Shown: positions 12,362 through 22,496, counted from the first letter of the stretch. The stretch is 64,000 bases of DNA from Phaeospirillum sp. (GCA_030824585.1 JAVBXM010000008.1:1-64000), one strand, 5' to 3'. Notes: generated from the letters alone by a model not told the origin. Made by a program: numbers and translations.

Positions 12362-12393
12362 CGGGCGCCGCTTTTTCCAAAAGGCGGCGCCCG
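12362..12393 (+). promoter_or_regulatory. Hairpin between serC and serA
   Basis: GGGCGCCGC (12363-12371) pairs with GCGGCGCCC (12384-12392), extended by one outer C-G pair; a T-run faces an A-run inside the loop. The stem is very GC-rich but no T-run follows it, so it is not a standard terminator. It may stabilise the serC message, or lower or regulate readthrough into serA. Confidence 0.55.
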
Positions 12394-12431
12394 AACTCCA
12401 TGTGAGCCCTTTTCCACTCGAGGAACTCCAG

Positions 12432-14012
12432 ATGCCCAAGGTTCTCATCAGCGACAAGTTGAGCCCCGCCGCCGTTCAGATCTTCAAGGATCGCGGCATT
12501 GAAACCGACGTGAAGACCGGCCTCGCCCCCGACGAGCTGAAGGCCATCATCGGCCAGTACGACGGTCTGGCCATCCGCTCCAACACCAAGGTCACCACCG
12601 AGATCCTGGCCGCCGCCACCAACCTCAAGGTTGTCGGCCGCGCCGGTATCGGCGTCGACAACGTGGACGTGCCCGCCGCCACCGGGCGCGGCATCGTGGT
12701 GATGAACACCCCCTTCGGCAATTCCATCACCACCGCCGAGCACGCCATCGCCATGATGTTCGCCCTGGCCCGCGAAATCCCCGAGGCCAATGCCAGCACC
12801 CACGCCGGCAAGTGGGAGAAGAACCGCTTCATGGGCGTCGAGCTGACCGGCAAGGTGCTGGGCATCGTCGGCTGCGGCAATATCGGCGCCATCGTCGCCG
12901 ACCGCGCCCAGGGGCTGCGCATGCGGGTCATCGCCTATGATCCCTTCCTGTCCGTCGAGCGCGCCAAGGAGCTGAACGTCGAGAAGGTGGAGCTGGACGA
13001 GCTGTTCCCCCGCGCCGACTTCATCACGCTGCACACGCCCTTGACCGACGCCACCCGTAACATCATCGACGCCAAGGCCATGGCCAGGATGAAGAAGGGC
13101 GTGCGCATCATCAATTGCGCCCGTGGCGGCCTGGTGGTCGAGGAAGACCTGCTGGCGGCGCTCGAATCCGGCCAGGTGGCCGGCGCCGCGCTCGACGTGT
13201 TCAAGACCGAGCCGGCCAAGGAAAACGCCCTGTTCGGCAACCCCAAGGTGGTCTGCACCCCGCACCTGGGCGCGTCGACCTCGGAAGCGCAGGAGAACGT
13301 CGCCCTGCAGGTGGCCGAGCAGATGGCCGACTACCTGCTGACCGGCGCCGTGACCAACGCTCTCAACATCCCGTCGGTGTCGGCCGAGGACGCGCCCAAG
13401 CTGCGTCCCTACATGACGCTGGCCAACCAGATCGGCAGCTTCGCCGGCCAGTTGACCGAGACCGGCATCAAGGACGTCAAGATCGAGTATCTCGGCCATG
13501 TGGCCACGCTGAACACCAAGCCGCTGACCGCCATGGTCCTCGAAGGGCTGCTCAAGCCCATGAACGAGGCGGTTAACATGGTCAACGCCCCCGTGGTGGC
13601 CAAGGAGCGCAACATCAAGGTGTCCGAGGTCAAGTCGGAGAGCGAGGGCGACTACCACACCCTGGTCCGCCTGACCGTCACCACCGACAAGCGCGAGCGC
13701 TCGGTGGCCGGCACCCTGTTCGGCGGCGACAAGGCCCGCGTGGTGGAGATCAAGGGCATCTCCATCGAGGCCGAGCTGGGTAGTCACATGCTCTACGTCA
13801 CCAACCAGGACAAGCCGGGCTTCATCGGCGCGCTCGGCACGCTGCTGGGCGCCAACGGCGTCAACATCGCCACCTTCCACCTCGGCCGGTCCGAGGCGGG
13901 CGGCGACGCCATCCTGCTGACCCAGGTGGACCAGCCGGTCTCCAACGAGCTGCTGGAGAAGGTCCGGGCCCTGCCGCAGGTGGTGCAGGCCAAGTTCCTG
14001 ACCTTCGCCTGA
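12432..14012 (+). CDS. serA: D-3-phosphoglycerate dehydrogenase
   Basis: First step of serine synthesis, oxidising 3-phosphoglycerate with NAD+. Start at ATG 12432 behind GAGGAA gives MPKVLISDKLS and 526 residues, the long SerA form. Substrate domain at both sides of a Rossmann domain (GKVLGIVGCGNIGAIVADRA at about 146); catalytic Arg in INCARGGLV, Glu in FKTEPAKE and His in TPHLGASTSEAQ. After residue 310 comes the extra allosteric-substrate-binding domain, then a C-terminal ACT domain (YVTNQDKPGFIGALGTLLG) where serine usually gives feedback inhibition. Likely cotranscribed with serC and ended by the terminator at 14034. Confidence 0.97.
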   Translation: MPKVLISDKLSPAAVQIFKDRGIETDVKTGLAPDELKAIIGQYDGLAIRSNTKVTTEILAAATNLKVVGRAGIGVDNVDVPAATGRGIVVMNTPFGNSITTAEHAIAMMFALAREIPEANASTHAGKWEKNRFMGVELTGKVLGIVGCGNIGAIVADRAQGLRMRVIAYDPFLSVERAKELNVEKVELDELFPRADFITLHTPLTDATRNIIDAKAMARMKKGVRIINCARGGLVVEEDLLAALESGQVAGAALDVFKTEPAKENALFGNPKVVCTPHLGASTSEAQENVALQVAEQMADYLLTGAVTNALNIPSVSAEDAPKLRPYMTLANQIGSFAGQLTETGIKDVKIEYLGHVATLNTKPLTAMVLEGLLKPMNEAVNMVNAPVVAKERNIKVSEVKSESEGDYHTLVRLTVTTDKRERSVAGTLFGGDKARVVEIKGISIEAELGSHMLYVTNQDKPGFIGALGTLLGANGVNIATFHLGRSEAGGDAILLTQVDQPVSNELLEKVRALPQVVQAKFLTFA

Positions 14013-14033
14013 TCCCAGGCCCAGGGCATAAAG

Positions 14034-14067
14034 AGGAGCGGTGGTCCGCGGCCCGCCGCTCCTTTTT
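14034..14067 (+). terminator. Intrinsic terminator of serCA
   Basis: AGGAGCGG at 14034-14041 pairs with CCGCTCCT at 14056-14063, with five Ts at 14063-14067. It lies 22 bases after the serA stop. Confidence 0.85.
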
Positions 14068-14208
14068 CCTGTCCGGCATGGAAACCTTTGCTGTTGGCCG
14101 CAATTATGTTTGCCCCTGGGGGCCAAACGCGATACATCGGCAGATGCCAGATAACCGGGCGAGCATCCTTCGGGCGCCCTTCCCTTGTTCCAGGTTGCGA
14201 CATCACAG

Positions 14209-15354
14209 ATGACCGAGTCCGCCAATCGGGCCCTGCTGCCCGCCGGCCTGCGCGACATGCTGCCCCCCGACGCGGAGTTCGAAGCTTCCGTCGTCCACAG
14301 TCTGATGAGTCACTTCGCCCGTCAGGGCTATGACCGGGTCAAGCCGCCGCTGATCGAGTTCGAGGAAAGCCTGCTGGATGGTGCCGGCGGCGGAACCTCG
14401 TCCCAGACCTTCCGGGTCATGGACCCCATGAGCCAGAAGATGATGGGTCTGCGCGCCGACATGACGCCGCAGGTGGCCCGCATCGCCGCGACCCGTCTGG
14501 GCGCCCAACCCCGGCCGCTGCGCCTGTCCTATGCCGGGCAGGTGCTGCGGGTGAAGGGCAGCCAATTGCGCCCCGAACGCCAGTTCGGCCAGGCCGGCAT
14601 CGAGCTGATCGGCTCGGCCGACGCCACCGCCGACGCCGAGGTGCTGGTGATGACCGCCGAGGCCCTGGCCGACCTCGGGGTATCCGGCGTGTCCGCCGAT
14701 CTGGCCCTGCCCACCCTGGTGCCGGCGGTATTCGCCGCCTTTGGCATCGGCGGCGAGGCGGCCGAGCGCTTGCGCGCCGCCCTCGACCACAAGGACACCG
14801 CCATGGTGGCCGCGCTGGGCGGAGCCGCCGCGCCGCTGCTGCAGGCGCTGATCGCCGCCGCCGGCCCGGCCGAGCGCGCCCTGTCCGCCCTGACCGCCAT
14901 CGACCTGCCGCCCGCCGCCGCCGCCGAGCGCGAGCGCCTTGCCCGGGTGGTGGAACTGGCCGCCGCCGATCTGCCCAGCCTGACGCTGACCGTCGATCCG
15001 GTGGAGAACCGCGGTTTCGAGTATCATACCGGCCTCAGCTTCACCCTGTTCGCCCGCAATATCGGCGCCGAGCTGGGGCGCGGCGGGCGTTATCAGGGCG
15101 GAGGAGGCGAGCCGGCCACCGGCGCCACGCTGTTCATGGATTCGGTCCTGGCCGCCCTTCCCGGGCCGCGCCAGACCAAGCGGCTGTTCGTGCCGGCGGG
15201 GACGCCCCGGACCTGGGCCCAGGCGTTCCGCGCCCAGGGCTGGGTGACGGTGTCGGGGCTGGACCCCGCCGCCGATCCGCTGGTGGAAGCAAAACGTCAG
15301 GGCTGCGGGCATCGCCTCGGCCCCGACGGTATCGTTGACGTGGAATTAGGTTAG
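14209..15354 (+). CDS. hisZ: ATP phosphoribosyltransferase regulatory subunit
   Basis: HisRS-like regulatory partner of short HisG in the first step of histidine synthesis. 381 residues from ATG 14209. Class II synthetase-like core: [17 protein letters not shown] at the N-terminus, [26 protein letters not shown] (motif 2-like), then [19 protein letters not shown] and [12 protein letters not shown] in motif 3 position. It lacks a tRNA anticodon-binding domain of full HisRS, and the short C-terminus fits HisZ. An upstream TTG at 14185 would add eight residues. Ends 10 bases before purA; hisZ-purA is a frequent pair in alphaproteobacteria. hisG is not in the window. Confidence 0.93.
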   Translation: MTESANRALLPAGLRDMLPPDAEFEASVVHSLMSHFARQGYDRVKPPLIEFEESLLDGAGGGTSSQTFRVMDPMSQKMMGLRADMTPQVARIAATRLGAQPRPLRLSYAGQVLRVKGSQLRPERQFGQAGIELIGSADATADAEVLVMTAEALADLGVSGVSADLALPTLVPAVFAAFGIGGEAAERLRAALDHKDTAMVAALGGAAAPLLQALIAAAGPAERALSALTAIDLPPAAAAERERLARVVELAAADLPSLTLTVDPVENRGFEYHTGLSFTLFARNIGAELGRGGRYQGGGGEPATGATLFMDSVLAALPGPRQTKRLFVPAGTPRTWAQAFRAQGWVTVSGLDPAADPLVEAKRQGCGHRLGPDGIVDVELG

Positions 15355-15364
15355 GGGACGAGTA

Positions 15365-16654
<1,290 letters not shown>

Positions 16655-16745
16655 TTTCGCAGGGACTTGATTGTAGGACGGCCTTTCCGCCTTTAGACTG
16701 AGAAACAGTCCGGCCCACCATGGGGCCGGCCCATGGAAGGGGCAA

Positions 16746-18830
16746 ATGTCGGAAATCGACGAGGCCGAGGTCGATATCGATCCGGCCGAGGACGGTGATG
16801 GCGATGACGTCAAGGTGGAGGTGGTCAAGCAGACCGGCCCACCCGGGGTGCTGCGCGACCGCTACACCATCCGCTCCAACCAGCCCCTGCCCGAATTGTC
16901 GACGCCGTCGGCCGACGCCTTCGTCGCCGAGGATAAGCGCGATCCCAGCCGCGCCCTGTTCGGCCTGATCTGCAAGCCGGAGCTGCCGCCCCGCGTCAAC
17001 GCCATGCGGGCGCTGAAGGGCGTATCCACGCCGGGCCTGATGCAATTGGTGGAGTGGGGGCCCATGAACTGGCCGCCGGCCGGCCGCCAGTGCATGACCG
17101 TGGTCTACGAGCGTCCGGGCGGCAACCGGGTGATGACCAATCCGCGCTCGGACGTGCCGCGCATCGACGAGTACCAGATCACCAAGCGGGTGATCGAGCC
17201 GCTGACCGCCGCGCTGAAGGAAATGGACTCGCGCGGTGTTCCCCACCGCTCCATCCGGCCGACCAACCTGTTCTACGCCGACAGCAACGGCGAGCGCCTG
17301 GCCTTTGGCGATTGCGTCTCCACTCCGCCGGCCTTCGACCAGCCGGTGCTGTTCGAGACCGTGGAATCGGGCATGTGCACCCCCATCGCCCGGGGCAGCG
17401 GCAATCATACCGAGGATTTCTATTCCCTGGGCGTCACCGTCGCCTTCCTGATCCTGGGGCGCAATCCGGTGGCGGGGCTTTCCGACGACGCCATCCTGGG
17501 CATGAAGATCCAGCAGGGCAGCTACAACATGCTGATCGGCGACGAGCGGCTGCCCCTGCCGATGATCGAGTTGCTGCGCGGCCTGCTGTGCGATGACGGC
17601 GACCAGCGCTGGGATGCCGAGGATCTGGACCTGTGGCTGTCGGGCCGGCGCATGTCGCCGCTGCAGCCCAGGGGCGAAAAGCGCGCGGCGCGCGGCTTTC
17701 CCTTCATGGGCAAGGAGTACTTCAACGGCCGTGAGCTGTCCCAGGCCATGGCCAAGAACTGGGACCAGGCCATCCCGCCGGTGGTCGAGGGCAAGCTGGA
17801 ACTGTGGCTGCGCCGCGCCGTCGAGGACAAGGACAAGGCCAACGTGGTGGCCGAGGTGGTGCGCATGGCGCTCAACTCGACCACCGACAAGAAAAGCTCC
17901 ACCGATCTGATGCTGTGCAAGGTCCTGATCCTGTTGGATCAGGCCGCCCCCATCCGCTACAAGGGCTTCAACGCCATGCCCGACGGCTTCGGCTCGGCCT
18001 TGGCGGCGGTGATGGCCAGCCGGGGCGACACGAGGCTGCTGACCGAGATCATCCTGCGCGAGGTGCCGCGCCTGTGGTTCGAGATGCGCGGCGAGTACCA
18101 GCCCGACAACTCGCTGATGGAATCCAATTTCAAGGAATTGCGCTCCTACCTGTCCCAGACCGGCATGGGATACGGGCTGGAGCGCTGCCTGTACGAACTG
18201 AACGATGCGCTTCCCTGCCAGAGCCTGTTGCTGGGCGAGGAATACGTGGTCGAGGTCAAGGAACTGCTGCCGGCGCTCAACGTCGCCGCCTCCAAGCGCG
18301 CCGACGGCAAGCAGATCCCCGTCGACCGCCACATCGCCGCCTTCCTCGGCGCCCGCATGCGCTCGGATATCGACCGCAACCTCACGGCGCTGAGCGATTC
18401 CAACCCGAGCGTCGCCATGATGGGGGCGCTCAATCTGTTCGCCGTGCTGCAATACCGCCTAGGACCGGAATCCCTGCCGGGGTTGGCGGCCTGGGTCGGC
18501 GTGATGATCGCTCCCATCGTCCAGGGTTTCCACGGCCGGGAAAAGCGCCGGGAGCTGGAAAAGGAAGTCCCTCGCATGGTGCGCAAGGGGTCGGTGGTGG
18601 AAATCTACAATCTGCTGGAAAACTCCGAGGAGCGGGTGCGGGACGAGCAGGAGTTCGCCTTCGCCCAGGCCCAGTACTCGGCGGCCGAGGAAGAGATCAA
18701 GCACATCATCACCGAGACCGAGGAGCGTTCCGTCGAGGCCGACAAGATCGGCCGCCAGACCGCGGCGGTGACCGGCATCATCGTCGCCATGATCACCGCT
18801 TCCATCGTGGTGATTTCGGCGGTTTTCTAG
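16746..18830 (+). CDS. Tail-anchored degenerate protein kinase
   Basis: 694 residues. Residues 40-300 follow a Ser/Thr kinase plan: a lysine in LFGLICK could be the ATP-binding one, and the catalytic loop reads VPHRSIRPTNLFYAD where active kinases have HRDLKPxN. The catalytic Asp is thus Ser, and the metal loop is FGDC rather than DFG. A DFYSLGVTVAFLILG stretch matches the DxWSLG helix. Residues 310-640 are helical and unknown, with a possible coiled coil at 615-665 (EERVRDEQEFAFAQAQY). A single membrane helix ends the protein (TGIIVAMITASIVVISAVF). I infer a membrane-bound pseudokinase or atypical kinase facing the cytoplasm. SD GAAGGGG is just upstream. Confidence 0.75.
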   Translation: MSEIDEAEVDIDPAEDGDGDDVKVEVVKQTGPPGVLRDRYTIRSNQPLPELSTPSADAFVAEDKRDPSRALFGLICKPELPPRVNAMRALKGVSTPGLMQLVEWGPMNWPPAGRQCMTVVYERPGGNRVMTNPRSDVPRIDEYQITKRVIEPLTAALKEMDSRGVPHRSIRPTNLFYADSNGERLAFGDCVSTPPAFDQPVLFETVESGMCTPIARGSGNHTEDFYSLGVTVAFLILGRNPVAGLSDDAILGMKIQQGSYNMLIGDERLPLPMIELLRGLLCDDGDQRWDAEDLDLWLSGRRMSPLQPRGEKRAARGFPFMGKEYFNGRELSQAMAKNWDQAIPPVVEGKLELWLRRAVEDKDKANVVAEVVRMALNSTTDKKSSTDLMLCKVLILLDQAAPIRYKGFNAMPDGFGSALAAVMASRGDTRLLTEIILREVPRLWFEMRGEYQPDNSLMESNFKELRSYLSQTGMGYGLERCLYELNDALPCQSLLLGEEYVVEVKELLPALNVAASKRADGKQIPVDRHIAAFLGARMRSDIDRNLTALSDSNPSVAMMGALNLFAVLQYRLGPESLPGLAAWVGVMIAPIVQGFHGREKRRELEKEVPRMVRKGSVVEIYNLLENSEERVRDEQEFAFAQAQYSAAEEEIKHIITETEERSVEADKIGRQTAAVTGIIVAMITASIVVISAVF

Positions 18831-18886
18831 CGGGCTCGGCCTGATCCCGGGTACCTGCCGCATTGCCATCGGCGGGCGGTGATGCC

Positions 18887-19396
18887 ATGCTTCGGCCCAT
18901 GGCGAAGAAAATATCGGCAGTGGATCGGGCGCGGGCCGCGGCGGCGGCCAAGAAAGGCGGCAGCGCACCGGCGGGCATCAACCGGGGCGTGGTCCTGATG
19001 GTCCTGGCCGCCCTGGTGCCGTTTTCCCTGCCCACCGTGGTGCTGGTGGGGTTCGGCATGTTGCCCACCCTGGCGTCGTGGGCCACCGAGAAAGGGCCCA
19101 ACAAGTATGCCTTCCTGTGCGTCGGCGGCCTCAATTTCGCCGGCGTGTTCCCCTATCTGTTCAGCCTGTGGTTCGGCGTCCATACCCTGGATGACGCCTT
19201 CCGCATGCTGACCGATCCCATCATGCTGATGACCGCCTATGGCTGTTCGGCCATCGGCTGGGGCATCTATGCCGGCATGCCGCCCATGGTGGCCAGCTAT
19301 CTGGCCGCCAGCAGCCAGCGCCGCGTCAACAACCTCAAGGCGGCGCAAAAGAAGCTGATCGAGGATTGGGGCGACGAGGTCTCCAAGAAGGGCTGA
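18887..19396 (+). CDS. Membrane protein of unknown function
   Basis: 169 residues. ATG 18887 is preferred because GGTGAT precedes it at the right spacing; ATG 18899 is an alternative. A basic Ala/Lys start (AKKISAVDRARAAAAAKK) is followed by about three to four membrane segments: VVLMVLAALVPFSLPTVVL, KYAFLCVGGLNFAGVFPYLF, IMLMTAYGCSAIGWGIYAG and PMVASYLAAS. The tail is soluble. It begins 56 bases after the pseudokinase gene and is probably cotranscribed with it, so both may belong to one membrane complex. No family recognised. Confidence 0.65.
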   Translation: MLRPMAKKISAVDRARAAAAAKKGGSAPAGINRGVVLMVLAALVPFSLPTVVLVGFGMLPTLASWATEKGPNKYAFLCVGGLNFAGVFPYLFSLWFGVHTLDDAFRMLTDPIMLMTAYGCSAIGWGIYAGMPPMVASYLAASSQRRVNNLKAAQKKLIEDWGDEVSKKG

Positions 19397-19419
19397 GGCG
19401 GCGGCCCGGCCCGAGAGGA

Positions 19420-19502
19420 TTCACCGCGAAGGCGCGAAGGATCACGAAGGGAGAAGGCTTTCCTTCTCTTGTCCTTCCTCTTCGTCGCGCCTTCGTGGTG
19501 AA
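19420..19502. repeat. REP-like imperfect inverted repeat
   Basis: The left arm begins TTCACCGCGAAGGCGCGAAG and the right arm ends CGCGCCTTCGTGGTGAA, so the arms (about 35 bases each) are imperfect complements around the perfect centre GAGAAGG-CTTT-CCTTCTC at 19451-19468. It resembles the intergenic TTCACCACGAAGGCGCGAAGG palindromes seen in many bacterial genomes. It sits between convergent genes. Confidence 0.65.
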
Positions 19503-19521
19503 TTCGTCCGTTCCGCGCGGG

Positions 19522-19554
19522 AAACAACCCCCGACCATGGGCCGGGGGCTGTTT
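19522..19554. terminator. Bidirectional terminator at the rpoH 3' side
   Basis: CCCCCG (19528-19533) pairs with CGGGGG (19543-19548), extended by AAACA/TGTTT outside, giving T-runs in both directions. It lies 11 bases beyond the rpoH stop and also faces the forward gene ending at 19396. Confidence 0.75.
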
Positions 19555-19564
19555 CTAAAGGGGC

Positions 19565-20455
19565 TTACGCCCGGTTCTGGGACTCGGCCTGGGCCGAGGC
19601 GGTCTTCACCGATTTCTGCAGCTTCTCGAAGGCGCGCACCTCGATCTGGCGCACACGCTCGCGCGAGATGCCGTAGCGCTGGGACAGGTCCTCCAAGGTG
19701 GCCGGGTCCTCGGTCAGGCGGCGCTGGATCAGGATGGCCCGTTCGCGGTCGTTCAACGCGGACAGGGCGCTGGTCAGCATCTGCCGGCGCTGGCCCAGTT
19801 CCTCGCGCTCGCCCAGTTCGGTTTCCTGGTCCTCGTGGTCGTCCACCAGCCAGTCCTGCCATTCCCCCTCGCCCTCGGCGCGCACCGGCGCGTTCAGCGA
19901 ATGGTCGGGGCTGGACAGCCGCCGGTTCATGGTGATCACCTCGTCCTCGGTGACGTCCAGCTTGGTGGCGATCTTGGCCACGTTCTCGGCGGACATGTCG
20001 CCTTCCTCGATGGCCTGCATCTGGCCCTTGAGCTTGCGCAGGTTGAAGAACAGCTTCTTCTGGGCGGCGGTGGTGCCCATCTTGACCAGCGACCACGAGT
20101 GCAGGATGTATTCCTGGATGGCGGCGCGGATCCACCACATGGCGTAGGTGGCCAGCCGGAAACCCCGTTCGGGATCGAAGCGGCGCACCGCCTGCATCAT
20201 GCCGACATTGCCTTCGCTGATCAGCTCGCCCAGGGGCAGGCCGTAGCCGCGATAGCCCATGGCGATCTTGGCCACCAGCCGCAGATGGCTGGTCACCAGC
20301 CGGTTGGCCGAACTCAGGTCGCCATGCTCGCGGAAGCGCTTGGCCAGGAGGTATTCCTCCTCGGGCGGCAGCATGGGGAACTTGCGGATGTCTTGCAGAT
20401 AGCGCGTCAGATTGCCTTCGGGCGCGAGCGACAGACTGGAAGCGATTGCCGTCAT
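19565..20455 (-). CDS. rpoH: RNA polymerase heat-shock sigma factor
   Basis: 296 residues. The N-terminus ends region 1 with NLTRYLQDIRKFPMLPPEEE; region 2 is LRLVAKIAMGYRGYGLPLGELISEGNVGMMQAVRRFDPERGFRLATYAMWWIRAAIQEYILHSWSLVK, here quoted by its parts AYRFD-type core and the -10 recognition helix WWIRAAIQEYI. The RpoH box sequence lies around QKKLFFNLRKLK. Region 4.2 ISRERVRQIEVRAFEKL contacts the -35 element. Start ATG 20455 has GAGGAG 8 bases upstream. Recognises heat-shock promoters; the FtsH encoded at 260-2179 is its usual degrading protease. The rluD-like gene is upstream in the same direction. Confidence 0.96.
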   Translation of the reverse strand: MTAIASSLSLAPEGNLTRYLQDIRKFPMLPPEEEYLLAKRFREHGDLSSANRLVTSHLRLVAKIAMGYRGYGLPLGELISEGNVGMMQAVRRFDPERGFRLATYAMWWIRAAIQEYILHSWSLVKMGTTAAQKKLFFNLRKLKGQMQAIEEGDMSAENVAKIATKLDVTEDEVITMNRRLSSPDHSLNAPVRAEGEGEWQDWLVDDHEDQETELGEREELGQRRQMLTSALSALNDRERAILIQRRLTEDPATLEDLSQRYGISRERVRQIEVRAFEKLQKSVKTASAQAESQNRA

Positions 20456-20582
20456 GTCTCATCTCCTCTTACGGCGCGGAGGGTTTTCCCTCGTTTTCGG
20501 ACCAACCCGTCAAGGGGGATCCGCCGTGCACCGGCTGATGAGACGATAATGTCATAGCTCCGAGCTCAAGTATAGGCGATTT

Positions 20583-21566
20583 TTATAGAACCTCTAAAAT
20601 CTGGATCAATGCATTGATATCAGGTGGCATACAGCTTTCGAATCGGACATCATATCCTTTAGTAGGGTGGGAAAAACCAAGTAGGTAGGCGTGAAGGGCC
20701 TGGCGGGGGAAGGCGCCGAGGGCCTCCCGCGCCCCAGGTGGTAGGACCACCCGCTTGCTACTGCGAATGCGCCCATAGACGGGGTCGCCGATCAGGGGGT
20801 GGCCCTGATTGGTCATGTGGACGCGAATCTGGTGGGTGCGGCCGGTGGCCAGGCGGCATTCCACCAGGCTGACGGCGCCGCCGGCAAAACTTTTCAGCAC
20901 CCGGTAGCGGGTGAGCGCCGGCTTGCCGCCGCCTTTGACCACCGCCATCTTCTTGCGGTCGTTGGGGTTGCGGCCGATATTGCCCTCGATCTCGCCCTGG
21001 CGGGGCGTCGGTGTGCCCCAGACCAGGGCCCAGTAGGCGCGCTCCAGGGTATGCTCGGCGAACTGGGCCGCCAGCCCGCGATGGGCGGCATCGGTCTTGG
21101 CGGCGACCAGCAGGCCGCTGGTATCCTTGTCGATGCGATGCACGATACCGGGGCGCCGGACGCCGCCGATGCCGGCCAGGGACTCGCCGCAATGGGCCAG
21201 CAGGGCGTTGACCAGGGTCTCGTCGGGATTGCCGGGGGCGGGGTGGACCACCATGCCGGCCGGCTTGTCGATGACGATGAGGTCTTCGTCCTCGTAGACC
21301 ACATTCAGGGCGATGTCCTGGGCCTCGGGCTCGGCCGGGGCGTCGGGGGGCACCTCCACCACGAAACACTGGCCGGGTTTGACCCTCAGCGAGGCGTCGG
21401 ATATGGTCGTCCCGTCCTGGCTGACCCGGCCGTCCTCGATCAGCGCCTTGATGCGGGTGCGCGAGAGTTCGGGCAGGCGGACCGCCAGCCAGCGGTCCAG
21501 CCGGGTGCCGGCCTCCTCGGCCTCGACGGTGGGCGGGGTCAGGCGTTGGGACACGGATACGTCCAT
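20583..21566 (-). CDS. rluD: RluA-family pseudouridine synthase, RluD-like
   Basis: 327 residues. An S4 RNA-binding domain (GTRLDRWLAVRLPELSRTRI) is followed by the pseudouridine synthase domain: VIDKPAGMVVHPAPGN, then GIVHRIDKDTSGLLVAAKT with the catalytic Asp, and the C-terminal GRTHQIRVHMTNQGHPLIGD. S4 plus these motifs fits RluD, which modifies helix 69 of 23S rRNA. rluD before rpoH is common in alphaproteobacteria. Start at ATG 21566 has no strong ribosome site. Exact target (RluD rather than RluC) is inferred. Confidence 0.88.
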   Translation of the reverse strand: MDVSVSQRLTPPTVEAEEAGTRLDRWLAVRLPELSRTRIKALIEDGRVSQDGTTISDASLRVKPGQCFVVEVPPDAPAEPEAQDIALNVVYEDEDLIVIDKPAGMVVHPAPGNPDETLVNALLAHCGESLAGIGGVRRPGIVHRIDKDTSGLLVAAKTDAAHRGLAAQFAEHTLERAYWALVWGTPTPRQGEIEGNIGRNPNDRKKMAVVKGGGKPALTRYRVLKSFAGGAVSLVECRLATGRTHQIRVHMTNQGHPLIGDPVYGRIRSSKRVVLPPGAREALGAFPRQALHAYLLGFSHPTKGYDVRFESCMPPDINALIQILEVL

Positions 21567-21593
21567 CCACGAACAGGGATTGAAGCTGGGACC

Positions 21594-21911
21594 ATGAGAG
21601 CGATCAAGGGATTGGTGGTGTTCCTGGGGGTGTTGCTGCTGGCCGGTCTCGGCCTCCTCGGCTATGGGCTTTACAGCAAAGCGCCGGTGAAGGGAACGCC
21701 CTCGGCGGCGTCGGTCGCCCCGGTGGCCGATTTCGGCCAGTTGGCGGTGCCGGTTCCCGCCGGTTCCCGGATCGAGCAGATGATGGTGGCCGGCGAACGG
21801 GTGGTGCTGCGCCTGTCCGGCGGTGGGCCCGAGCGCATCCTGGTGCTCGATCCCGGCCAGGGCAAGGTGGCGGGCGGTTTCGTCCTGACCCCCGAGCCGG
21901 CCATCCGCTAG
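21594..21911 (+). CDS. Small single-span membrane protein
   Basis: 105 residues: a membrane helix at about 5-25 (GLVVFLGVLLLAGLGLLGYGL), then a periplasmic beta-rich part with VRLSGGGPERILVLDPGQGK-like strands (VVLRLSGGGPERILVLDP). Start ATG 21594 follows a CTGGGA site. It is divergent from rluD with 27 bases between the starts and ends 17 bases before the JAMM protease gene, so these two are likely one operon. The periplasmic half looks like one blade of a beta-propeller, but no family is certain. Confidence 0.65.
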   Translation: MRAIKGLVVFLGVLLLAGLGLLGYGLYSKAPVKGTPSAASVAPVADFGQLAVPVPAGSRIEQMMVAGERVVLRLSGGGPERILVLDPGQGKVAGGFVLTPEPAIR

Positions 21912-21928
21912 GGGCGGGGAGGGGCGCC

Positions 21929-22399
21929 ATGCTGGTCCTCTCGGCGCGGCAAATGGCCTCCATCGCCAGCGCCGCCGAGGCCGCCTGGCCGGCCGAGGGC
22001 TGCGGCCTGCTGATCGGCAGGGGGCGGCGGGTCGTCACCGTCACCCGAGTCATGGACGCCGACAATCTCCTCAAGGCCGAGGGCAACGACCGCTTCGAGC
22101 TGGACCCGGCGGTCCGCTTCGCCGCCGAGCGATCGGTGCGCGGCACCGGCGAGCGGGTGATCGGCCACTGGCATTCCCATCCCGACGGCAGCGCCAAGCC
22201 GTCCGCCACCGATCTTGCCCAAGCCTGGGAGCCCGATCTGATCTGGCTGATCATCGGAATCGCCGCCGATGGCGAGGGCCGCCCCCAGGCCGTCCAGATG
22301 CTGGCTCACCGCCTGGACCGCGAGGCGGGCAAGGTGATTCCGGTCCGCATGGAAACGGCGGAAAAAAGAGCTTGCCAGGGCGCCGTCTTTCCGACATAA
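21929..22399 (+). CDS. JAMM/MPN+ family zinc metalloprotease (M67)
   Basis: 156 residues with an intact JAMM site: Glu23 in WPAEGCGLLIG, then GHWHSHPDGSAKPSATD with zinc ligands H80, H82 and D95 and Ser92. Such bacterial proteins remove C-terminal extensions or process ubiquitin-like sulfur carriers in thiamine, cysteine or molybdopterin metabolism. No ThiS/MoaD-like gene is next to it, so the substrate is open. ATG 21929 has GGAGGGG upstream. Last gene before the tRNA used by the integrated element. Confidence 0.88.
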   Translation: MLVLSARQMASIASAAEAAWPAEGCGLLIGRGRRVVTVTRVMDADNLLKAEGNDRFELDPAVRFAAERSVRGTGERVIGHWHSHPDGSAKPSATDLAQAWEPDLIWLIIGIAADGEGRPQAVQMLAHRLDREAGKVIPVRMETAEKRACQGAVFPT

Positions 22400-22419
22400 A
22401 GCGGGCCTCGCGCCTCGAC

Positions 22420-22495
22420 GTCCCCATCGTCTAGAGGCCTAGGACACCGCCCTCTCACGGCGGTAACCGGGGTTCGAATCCCCGTGGGGACGCCA
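22420..22495 (+). tRNA. tRNA-Glu (anticodon CTC)
   Basis: 76 bases including encoded CCA. Acceptor GTCCCCA pairs with TGGGGAC; D-arm region AGAGGCCTAGGACA; the anticodon stem CCGCC/GGCGG encloses CTCTCAC with anticodon CTC; T-loop GGTTCGAATCC. The gene is whole and serves as insertion site of the 37-kb element: its last 46 bases belong to the attL repeat. Confidence 0.97.
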
Positions 22496-22496
22496 A
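22450..22496 (+). repeat. attL direct repeat (47 bp)
   Basis: It begins in the anticodon arm with CCCTCTCACGG and ends one base after CCA. The identical copy is at 59475-59521. The crossover probably lies in the anticodon loop or further 3'. Confidence 0.88.

Noticed and set aside
16710-16729. Terminator after purA
   Set aside because: CCGGCCC/GGGCCGG stem lacks a T-run and lies directly before the next gene's ribosome site; it could be a leader hairpin.
20456-20582. Heat-shock-type promoter before rpoH
   Set aside because: A TTGACG element can be read on the reverse strand, but no -10 of either sigma-70 or sigma-32 type follows at a proper distance.
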